Program-made: the position numbers and the translations under genes
Notes under the pieces: model-generated
What the model was told of the DNA's origin: nothing
Seen by the model: only the letters and a program-made list of their open reading frames with translations
Database searches by the model: none
In this document: positions 14,684 through 20,473 of the stretch, in pieces
Position numbering within the stretch: the first letter of the stretch is position 1
Layout: each line of letters begins with the position of its first letter
From: VRUE01 sp036376775
GTDB taxonomy: Bacteria > Actinomycetota > Thermoleophilia > Solirubrobacterales > 70-9
Length of the DNA stretch: 20,473 nt
Direction of reading: 5' to 3'
Assembly: GCA_036376775.1 (NCBI GenBank)
Contig: DASUZP010000170.1
Location: 1-20,473, forward strand

Positions 14684-16437
14684 TAGTCGGCCTCGCCAAG
14701 GACGTATTTGGCGGCGTTCTGGGATATGCCGGAGAGATCTCCACTGTCGTTCCAGCCTTTGATGGCCCCGCGAATCTCCTCGGGAATCGGCTGATCCTCG
14801 TGCTCGAGGGAAAGGAGCAAAGCCGGCTCGACTCGGGAAGCATCGATGCGGCGGAGGCCAATGCCGAGATCAGCGACGACTCCCGACGATCCGCCTCTCA
14901 AGAGCTGCTTCACTGACTCCGAAAGGGGCTCCTGAACCGAAGGATCGCGTCGAATCGCGTCGGTCAACCCCAGGGCCATCAGACGCTTGTCACTGTCGGG
15001 GAGCCCATCGAGACGCTCAAGGGCCTCCTCTCGCTCGGCGGTTCCCTCGGCAGCCAGCGCGTCGAGGAGGTCGCGGAGGTCAGCACGCAATTCCGAGCGC
15101 GGTCCAGAGCGGCGCCGGAGCGAGGCAGCCAACCTTAGGTAGGGGGCCAGTTGCACCTCTCCGAGCTTCGGCGGCAGTTCGGCCCACCACTCGAGACGCT
15201 GTCCCGGTGCGGCTTCAGCCTCACCGGCGTCGATCTCTTTGAGGCGGGCGGCGAGAGTGCCGTCGCCTAGCCAATCGAGGATCTGGCCGAAGGCGTCCTC
15301 ATCCATGCGCTCCAAGACCATTAGCTTGGCCAGTACTGATGGCTCGAGATCGATTCCTCGACGGGTCGCAATATCGGCGCGGACCCAGAGCGCATTGAGA
15401 AAACGCTTGAGCCGTCGAGGATTGCCTTGGAGGCGTTCGAATAGGACTGGGGAGAGCTCGGCAGCGAGGGCGAGATCGGGACCTGCGGAAGCGGGGATCA
15501 TGCCGTCAGGGAAGTCTTCGAATACCTGCGCCTCGCCGCGTCGGCGACGCTCGGCACAATGCTCGGCGATCGGCGTCAGGTTCGTCCCGTCAGGGAGGTG
15601 CTGGTCAACCAACATCATCCCGAGATAGGCCTCGGTGTCCTCGCGCCCAAGCGCGGGAACCGAGATCGGAATCTGAACAATCTTCTCGAGATAGTCGGCC
15701 GCCATCATGGTGCCGCGCTCGTCGCGGTCGAAATGGCGAGCGATCGCAAGCTTTACCGGCAACTCGTCCGCGGCGATAACGAACGCCATTTTCTCGACCG
15801 AGAGAAACAGCTTTATTGCCTCCATGGTCATGACGACCGTGTCGGGCAGACATCTATCTAGATCGTCGACGAGGACGACGACTCTCCTGACGTCACTGAA
15901 CTCAGCAAGTAGTTTCGAGAATTCGTCGCGAAAGCCCTTCAGGGTTGGATCACTGACTTCATCGCCCTCGCCAAAGATTTCGACAAGTCCCTCCACGCTC
16001 GGCAAGGTGAACGTGACCGCCGATCTGGCCGCCAGCGTGATCGCCTTTGACCAGCGGATCCTCGATGCGAGCTGCTCGAATTTGTCCTTTGCTTTCTCCC
16101 AAAATTTCTGATCTGACTCGGCCTGGCTTCGCAGACGCGCGAGCACCTCTTCGATCAGCGTCGCTCGGGCATCGAGCGTCGGGTCGTACTCCCACGGTCT
16201 GGTGTAGACGACGATCGTGTCGGTGCGCGCGGAGAGCTGCTCGTTCAGAATCTCCAGAACCGTCGTCTTACCCGAGCCCCAGTCGCCGAAGATTCCGACC
16301 GCTACGGGGTCGAGCTTTTCGCGGTCTATGGCCTCGACAGCAGGTGCCGCGATGTCTCTGAATCCGAGAAGGTCGAGTGGAGTCGGGTTGTCCGACCAGA
16401 GCCGCAGCGCGTCTGGCATCTCAGGGCCGCGCCCCAC
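14683..16437 (-). CDS. qatA: QatA, KAP-family P-loop NTPase of the Qat defence system
   Basis: The 584-residue protein begins 'LWSDNPTPLDLLGF', typical of QatA/KAP proteins. Walker A 'GDWGSGKTT' follows at 51-59. Walker B is 'VVVLVDDLDRC' (186-196), and further on are 'MTMEAIKLFLSVEKMAFVIA' and 'GNPRRLKRFLNALWV', the KAP sensor/arginine regions. A moderately hydrophobic stretch at about 132-155 may contact membrane, but no clear transmembrane helix is seen. KAP NTPases are predicted ATP-driven switches; here it probably senses phage or drives the complex. GTG 16437 gives the longest frame; ATG 16419, six codons in, matches the family start better. Neither has a strong ribosome site. Confidence 0.9.
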   Translation of the reverse strand: MGRGPEMPDALRLWSDNPTPLDLLGFRDIAAPAVEAIDREKLDPVAVGIFGDWGSGKTTVLEILNEQLSARTDTIVVYTRPWEYDPTLDARATLIEEVLARLRSQAESDQKFWEKAKDKFEQLASRIRWSKAITLAARSAVTFTLPSVEGLVEIFGEGDEVSDPTLKGFRDEFSKLLAEFSDVRRVVVLVDDLDRCLPDTVVMTMEAIKLFLSVEKMAFVIAADELPVKLAIARHFDRDERGTMMAADYLEKIVQIPISVPALGREDTEAYLGMMLVDQHLPDGTNLTPIAEHCAERRRRGEAQVFEDFPDGMIPASAGPDLALAAELSPVLFERLQGNPRRLKRFLNALWVRADIATRRGIDLEPSVLAKLMVLERMDEDAFGQILDWLGDGTLAARLKEIDAGEAEAAPGQRLEWWAELPPKLGEVQLAPYLRLAASLRRRSGPRSELRADLRDLLDALAAEGTAEREEALERLDGLPDSDKRLMALGLTDAIRRDPSVQEPLSESVKQLLRGGSSGVVADLGIGLRRIDASRVEPALLLSLEHEDQPIPEEIRGAIKGWNDSGDLSGISQNAAKYVLGEAD

Positions 16438-16530
16438 CGTGCCGGGAGAGGCGCCCGGGCTGTATTCCTACCGCGCAGTCGAGCGGCAAATAACTGGCGC
16501 CTCCCTGGCGCACAAGAGTCATGAAGTGCA

Positions 16531-16560
16531 AATCTAACCCGCAGCCGACCTGAATTACAA
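16531..16560 (-). promoter_or_regulatory. Candidate promoter of the qat operon
   Basis: On the minus strand TTGTAA and TAGATT are separated by 18 bp, close to sigma-70/SigA -35 and -10 elements, in a local AT-rich patch. Transcription would start near 16524, giving a leader of about 90 bases before qatA. Prediction by eye only. Confidence 0.35.
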
Positions 16561-16771
16561 ACTAGTTGATTGATGGACCCTGTCAGACCGCATAGAGAAG
16601 CGGCGTCATGGCGCGAAAGTGTTGCTCTGGCTACGACCAGAGCACCTTGACTAGGCCCTTGCGGAAGACGACCCGCTGACCGGGCTCACGCCGGCAAGGG
16701 AATCGAGCGGCGGGCTGCGGAGCGATCCGCCCTCTTCGCGAAAAGCCTAAATTGACCTCTCTCAAAGCTCA

Positions 16772-16793
16772 TGTTGCCCCAGGCGTTGCCCCA
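16772..16793 (+). repeat. Right paired repeat of element 2 (putative integrase arm-type sites)
   Basis: TGTTGCCCCA (16772-16781) and CGTTGCCCCA (16784-16793) are 12 bp apart, about 69 bp inside the right attachment site. Sequence, spacing and orientation match the pair at 10896-10917 at the other end. Confidence 0.65.
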
Positions 16794-16831
16794 TGAGCCA
16801 TTTTGAATCCCTTTGTCTGCGCTCCCAGAAA

Positions 16832-16861
16832 GACGAAAGCCCCGCATTTGCAGGGTTTTCG

Positions 16862-16863
<2 letters not shown>
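16832..16863 (-). terminator. Hairpin terminator of tRNA-fMet
   Basis: GACGAAAGCCCCGC (16832-16845) pairs with GCAGGGTTTTCGTC (16850-16863) over 14 positions, with one mismatch and one G-T pair, around ATTT. On the minus strand the stem starts right after the tRNA end and is followed by TTTCT. Confidence 0.65.
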
Positions 16864-16940
<77 letters not shown>

Positions 16941-17012
16941 GCGGTCTGTCCATGCTAGCAATGGCGGCCTGCAGGGCCCGGTTGCCCCGTGGGGGCGCAG
17001 GGCGGCTTGCGC

Positions 17013-17804
17013 TCACTTCACCCGGTAGCGCTCGGGGACGTAGGTCTGGGTGTCGGCCGGCGGGCGGACGTAGGCGCGTTCCTGGCGTGGCGGGAATTCG
17101 ATCGGGTCGCGGTCGATGGGCTTGTAGGGAATCTGCTCGAGCAGGTGGGCGATCAGGTTGAGTCGGGCGGTGCGCTTGTCGTCGGCCTCGACCACGTACC
17201 AGGGCGAGTCCTTGGTGTCGGTGTAGGCGAACATCTCGTCCTTCGCCTCGGCGTAATCGACCCAGCGGGCGCGGGCCTCGACGTCGACGGCGCTCAGCTT
17301 CCAGCGCTTCGCCGGGTCCTTCTGCCGCGCCTTGAAGCGCCGCTCCTGCTCCTCGTCGCTGACCGACAGCCAGTACTTGAGCAGCACCGTGCCCGAGCCC
17401 TGGAGGATGCGCTCGAACTGCGGGCAGGTGCGCATGAACTCCTCGTACTCGGCGTCGGTGCAGAAACCCATCACCCGCTCGACCCCGGCGCGGTTGTACC
17501 AGCTGCGGTCGAAGAGGACCATCTCGCCGGCAGCAGGGAGGTGGGCCACGTAGCGCTGGAAGTACCACTGACTGCGCTCGCGATCGCTTGGGATGCCGAG
17601 CGCGGCGGTGCGCACGACACGCGGGTTGGTCCGTTCGGCGATGCGACGGATGACGCCGCCCTTGCCGGCCGTGTCGCGTCCCTCGAAGAGGACGACCACC
17701 TTGAAGCCCTCCTGCACGATCCATTCCTGCAGGCGAACGAGCTCGACCTGCAGGCGCGCCAGCTCCTTTTCGTAGCCGGACTTGTCGAGCACCTCGATGT
17801 CCAC
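17013..17804 (-). CDS. ppk2: Polyphosphate kinase 2 (PPK2 family)
   Basis: The 263-residue protein is a single-domain PPK2. Walker A is 'FEGRDTAGKGG' (40-50), Walker B 'VLFDRSWYNRAGVE' (96-109; D99) and the lid 'IPSDRERSQWYFQRYVAHLP' (71-90). These enzymes transfer phosphate between polyphosphate and nucleotides, usually favouring nucleotide synthesis from polyphosphate. The GTG start has AAGG seven bases upstream. Only 30 bp separate it from the divergent Ppx/GppA gene, so the promoters must overlap each other or the coding starts. The pair gives one locus that handles both use and breakdown of polyphosphate. Confidence 0.93.
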   Translation of the reverse strand: MDIEVLDKSGYEKELARLQVELVRLQEWIVQEGFKVVVLFEGRDTAGKGGVIRRIAERTNPRVVRTAALGIPSDRERSQWYFQRYVAHLPAAGEMVLFDRSWYNRAGVERVMGFCTDAEYEEFMRTCPQFERILQGSGTVLLKYWLSVSDEEQERRFKARQKDPAKRWKLSAVDVEARARWVDYAEAKDEMFAYTDTKDSPWYVVEADDKRTARLNLIAHLLEQIPYKPIDRDPIEFPPRQERAYVRPPADTQTYVPERYRVK

Positions 17805-17834
17805 GAGGCGACCTTAACTAGAGTGCCGCTGCCC

Positions 17835-18767
17835 ATGGCAGCCCCTTCGCACAGAGTCGCGGTGATCGACGTCGGCAGCAACTCGACCCGGTTGCTGATC
17901 GCCGATGTCGATGGCGACGTCGCCGTCGCCGAGCGGCAGAGCCGGGTGACCCGACTCGGTCGCGGCGTCGATCTGTCCGGACAGCTCGCCGACGAGGCGA
18001 TCGAGGCCGCCTGCGCCGCTGTCGGCGACTACGTAACGATCTGCCGCGAAAGCGGCGTCGAGCGGGTCGCGGCGATCGCCACCAGCGCCGTGCGCGACGC
18101 GTCCAACGGCAGTGCCTTCGTCGCCGAGCTGCGCGAGCGCTTCGCCCTCTCGGCGCGCGTCCTCGACGGCACGGAGGAGGCGCGCCTCACCTACCGCGGC
18201 GCCACCGCCGAGCAACCCCCGGAGGCGCCGACCCTGGTGATCGACATCGGCGGCGGATCGACCGAGCTGGTCGTCGGCACCGGAACCGAGATCGCGTTCC
18301 ACACCTCGCTGCAGGCCGGTGTCGTCCGCCACACCGAGCGGCACATTGCCGGCGACCCCCCCACCGCGGTCGAGCTCGAGGCGCTGGCGGGCGACGTCCG
18401 GGCGCTGATCGCCGAGGCTCGCGCCGGCCACGCGGAGGCCGGCGCTTCGGCGGGAATCGCGGTCGCCGGCACCCCCACCTCGCTCGCCGCGGTCGAGCTC
18501 GGCCTCGAGCCCTACGATCCGACCCGCGTGCACGGTCACGTCCTCTCGCTGGGGAAGATCCAGCACCAGCTCTCGAGATTCGCCTCCGCGCCACTCGCCG
18601 AGCGGGCGGCGATCCCGGGCCTGCACCCCGACCGGGCGCCGACGATCATCGCCGGCTGCGTGATCCTGATCGAGGCCATGCGCGCCTTCGACCTCGAGCA
18701 GATCCAGGCCTCCGAGCACGACATTCTCTACGGAATGGCGCTCGAGACCGCATCGCAACACGGATAA
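17835..18767 (+). CDS. Ppx/GppA-family exopolyphosphatase/pppGpp phosphatase
   Basis: The 310-residue protein has the actin-like ATPase-fold signatures of the family: phosphate-1 'IDVGSNSTRLLI' (11-22), the catalytic-Glu region 'DGTEEARLTYRG' (111-122) and phosphate-2 'IDIGGGSTELVV' (136-147). It has the short two-domain length of actinobacterial Ppx homologs, without the HD domain of long GppA proteins. Substrate may be polyphosphate, pppGpp or both; the divergent PPK2 favours polyphosphate. ATG 17835 is close to a TAACTA -10-like box (17814-17819), so the mRNA may have a very short leader. Confidence 0.9.
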   Translation: MAAPSHRVAVIDVGSNSTRLLIADVDGDVAVAERQSRVTRLGRGVDLSGQLADEAIEAACAAVGDYVTICRESGVERVAAIATSAVRDASNGSAFVAELRERFALSARVLDGTEEARLTYRGATAEQPPEAPTLVIDIGGGSTELVVGTGTEIAFHTSLQAGVVRHTERHIAGDPPTAVELEALAGDVRALIAEARAGHAEAGASAGIAVAGTPTSLAAVELGLEPYDPTRVHGHVLSLGKIQHQLSRFASAPLAERAAIPGLHPDRAPTIIAGCVILIEAMRAFDLEQIQASEHDILYGMALETASQHG

Positions 18768-19187
18768 CCGCGCGTGAACACGGGCAGGCAAAAGCCGTGG
18801 GACCCGGTGTACAGACGAGTTTTCGGCACCCGTCCAGTTGGGTAAACATATCGGTCGAAGCCCAAAAACTTGGTAAAGTTACTCTACCGAGTTATTGGTA
18901 GCCACAAAAGCGGCACCTAGACAATGCGGATAGACAAGCGCATACTCGTCACATCGGGAAAGAGGTGAGGACGAGAGTCTCCATCGCTCCCCCGGTCATA
19001 GGGTTCGGGCGATTGCCGCATCATGGCGCCTCCCGCCGTCTGAGCCCATCGAATAAGAACTGGTCCCTGAAGACGTACCCCTGCCCGTCCTGAGGGGCCA
19101 ACTTGAATCGACCGCCAGCGATGGCGGTCGATTCTCGTTTGGGCCCGACCTTTGGACAATCTGGCCAGCCAGCCAAGTTTGGCTCTT
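18768..19187. other. 420-bp intergenic stretch without a convincing gene
   Basis: No ORF here resembles a known family. The left part (about 18838-18910) is AT-rich for this genome and contains CTTGGTA...TACCGAG, a 7-bp inverted repeat with one G-T pair, and promoter-like boxes. The centre has no features I recognise. The right part has a strong hairpin (19105-19134) and AGCCAA-GT-TTGGCT (19171-19184). A non-coding RNA running from the AT-rich patch to the hairpin is possible. I see no match to tmRNA, 6S, RNase P or SRP RNA. Confidence 0.5.
19105..19134. terminator. Perfect 13-bp hairpin
   Basis: GAATCGACCGCCA and TGGCGGTCGATTC form a perfect 13-bp stem with a GCGA loop. On the plus strand TCGTTT follows; on the minus strand it lies 53 bases past the stop of the TPP-enzyme gene. 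It could terminate either direction. Lack of a strong T tract lowers confidence. Confidence 0.5.
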
Positions 19188-20473
19188 TCAAGCCAAATTC
19201 GACTTGCGTGGATAGACGACCTCGGGATCGGTGAGGACGTTGACGAGGGTCGGGCGCCCGGATTCGAAGGCCCGCTCCAGCGCCGACTTCAGCTGACCGG
19301 GCTCGCTCACGAGCACGCCGTCGCAACCCAGCGCCTCGACCACCTTCTCGTAGGGCGTCTCCGGTCTCAGCTCCGCCGCGACCGAGTATCCGTAGAGGAA
19401 CTTCATCGGGTGATGCTCGAGCGCCCAGATGCCGTTGTTGCCCATCACGCCGACCACGGGAAGACCGTGACGCGCCAAAGTGTCGAACTCCATCCCCGCG
19501 AAGCCGAAGGCGCCGTCGCCGAGCAGCAGGCAGACCTGTCGCTCCGGATGGGCGAGCTTGGCGCCGATCGCCTGGCCGGGCCCGGCGCCGAGACAGCCGA
19601 ACGGGCCCGGATCCATCCAACAGCCCGGCTCGAAGGTCTCGATGAAGCGCCCGGCGTAGGAGACGAAGTCGCCGCCGTCGCCGATCACGATCGCGTCGCG
19701 ATCGAGCACTTCCCCCAGCTCCTTGTAGACGCGTACCGGGTGCAGCGGCGCGCGATCGTCGTTCAGCTCCGCCTGCTCGGCGGCTCGCTTCTCCTCCTCC
19801 ACCCCGCGCAGCTGCTCCAGCCACGCGTCGGTGCGCCCCCGCTCGCCCCCCGCCGACTCGCGGATCGCCGCCAGGGACGCGGCGACGTCGCCGACGAGGT
19901 CGACCTCCGGGGCGCGGTTCGCGGTCAGCGCGTTGGGAGCGGCATCGAGGCGGATCAGCTTCGTCTCCTCGCCGAAGCTCTCGCCGAAGCCGAGCCGGAA
20001 GTCGATCGGGACGCCGACGACCAGCGCCACGTCGGCTCCCCTCAGCCCAGCGCCCCGCGCCCGACTGAAGGCGAGCTCGTGATCCGCCGGGAGGCAGCCG
20101 CGGCCCAGCCCGTTGAGGAAGACAGGGATCCCAAGTCCCTCGGCCAACGCCCGCAGCTCCCCCTCGCCGTGGCCCCAGTAGAGGCCGGTGCCGGCCATGA
20201 TCGCCGGCCGCTCCGCCCCGGCCAGCAGCGCCGCCGCCTCCTCCACCCCGGGGGCGGGCTCGGGCTCGGGTCGCAGCGGCGCCGAGACCTCCGCCTCTCC
20301 CTCGCTGAAGACCACGTCGAGCGGGTAGTCGACGAAGGTCGGCCCGCTCGGGGCCTTACTCGCCAGGTCCAGAGCCGCCGCGGTCATCGCCGCGATCCGG
20401 CCCGGTTCCTTGACGGTCTGCGCCGACTTGACCAGCGGCGAGACGAAGGGAAGGTGATCGATCTCCTGCAGCG
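19188..20473 (-). CDS. Acetolactate synthase-like TPP-dependent enzyme (IlvG-like), N-terminus outside window
   Basis: About 428 codons of the C-terminal three quarters are visible, and the frame stays open through the right edge ('LQEIDHLPFVSPLVKSAQTV' upstream of the first Met). Order: the end of the PYR domain, then the central domain ('MAGTGLYWGHGEGELRALAE', 'FLNGLGRGCLPADHELAFSR', 'LVVGVPIDFRLGFG'), then the TPP-binding PP domain. The PP domain has the motif beginning 'GDGAFGFAGMEFDTLARHG' and ending 'GNNG'. The central domain strongly recalls mycobacterial IlvG-type proteins. These make C-C bonds from 2-oxo acids, but whether this is a true acetolactate synthase cannot be told without the N-terminal Glu and a regulatory subunit, neither visible here. 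Confidence 0.88.
   Translation of the reverse strand, partial: LQEIDHLPFVSPLVKSAQTVKEPGRIAAMTAAALDLASKAPSGPTFVDYPLDVVFSEGEAEVSAPLRPEPEPAPGVEEAAALLAGAERPAIMAGTGLYWGHGEGELRALAEGLGIPVFLNGLGRGCLPADHELAFSRARGAGLRGADVALVVGVPIDFRLGFGESFGEETKLIRLDAAPNALTANRAPEVDLVGDVAASLAAIRESAGGERGRTDAWLEQLRGVEEEKRAAEQAELNDDRAPLHPVRVYKELGEVLDRDAIVIGDGGDFVSYAGRFIETFEPGCWMDPGPFGCLGAGPGQAIGAKLAHPERQVCLLLGDGAFGFAGMEFDTLARHGLPVVGVMGNNGIWALEHHPMKFLYGYSVAAELRPETPYEKVVEALGCDGVLVSEPGQLKSALERAFESGRPTLVNVLTDPEVVYPRKSNLA

Larger units (their letters stand above)
16438..16833. other. Gene-free right end of element 2
   Basis: About 400 bp between qatA and the tRNA-fMet terminator hold no convincing gene on either strand. Contents: a candidate qat promoter (16531-16560), a perfect GCTCTGG-N6-CCAGAGC inverted repeat (16624-16643) and the paired GTTGCCCCA repeats (16772-16793). 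An integrase gene would be expected here and is absent. Confidence 0.6.

Noticed and set aside
16438..16770. A hidden integrase gene at the right end of element 2
   Set aside because: I looked for R-x-x-H and HRDF...Y-type strings in both strands and saw none, and no long frame exists.
16989..18767. Long plus-strand open frame upstream of and continuous with the Ppx/GppA gene
   Set aside because: Its first 280 codons are antisense to the well-supported PPK2 gene; family similarity starts only at ATG 17835.
18917..19159. Minus-strand frames in the 18768-19187 gap, including one ending 'GYVFRDQFLFDGLRRREA'
   Set aside because: They cross the 13-bp hairpin, lack a ribosome site and resemble no family I know. 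A gene remnant is possible but unsupported.

Overview
The window is high-GC DNA with GTG and TTG starts, tightly overlapping genes, an MmyB-type regulator, an IlvG-like TPP enzyme and an initiator tRNA without encoded CCA. This points to an actinobacterium. The Ser/Pro/Ig-repeat surface protein with a Lys/Arg/Cys-rich N-terminal segment resembles the Solirubrobacterales/Thermoleophilia style, but that placement is inference.

Layout. (1) 1-1941: a truncated secreted repeat protein on the minus strand, with Ig-like domains followed by a beta-helix. (2) 2073-8140: ordinary chromosomal genes. These are a VOC protein, a cupin, a methyltransferase, a membrane-anchored clan GH-A-like hydrolase, an MmyB-type regulator with a small membrane protein, an ECF-like sigma factor with a membrane partner, and a RibD/DHFR-like reductase. 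(3) 8372-8784: an orphan HigA-like antitoxin with a perfect 18-bp palindrome upstream. (4) 8820-16909: an accessory region of two tandem integrated elements. Three copies of the 3' half of the initiator tRNA-Met gene mark its ends and its internal junction. (5) 16867-20473: chromosome again, with the intact tRNA-fMet, a divergent PPK2/Ppx-GppA polyphosphate pair, a 420-bp gene-poor stretch and a partial acetolactate synthase-like gene.

Element 1 (about 1.9 kb, 8863-10753) is decayed. It holds a frameshifted small Cys-rich gene, a two-gene cassette that looks like a toxin-antitoxin pair, a tyrosine-recombinase C-terminal remnant, a frameshifted replication-relaxation-like remnant and a large nested inverted repeat. 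Element 2 (about 6.1 kb, 10802-16861) carries a Phd/VapC-type toxin-antitoxin module and a complete four-gene operon, qatA-qatB-qatC-qatD. That operon is a known anti-phage system: KAP NTPase, QatB, QueC-like enzyme and TatD-like nuclease. No integrase gene is visible in element 2.

The most unusual structure is at the element ends. Each element carries its own pair of short direct repeats, spaced 11 or 12 bp, inside both of its ends, and the repeat sequence differs between the two elements. These look like integrase arm-type binding sites of two different recombinases. Decay of the tRNA copies suggests the order of insertion: element 1 first (its displaced tRNA half at 8820-8862 has mutated), then element 2 between element 1 and the tRNA (its displaced half at 10754-10801 is still perfect over 48 bp).
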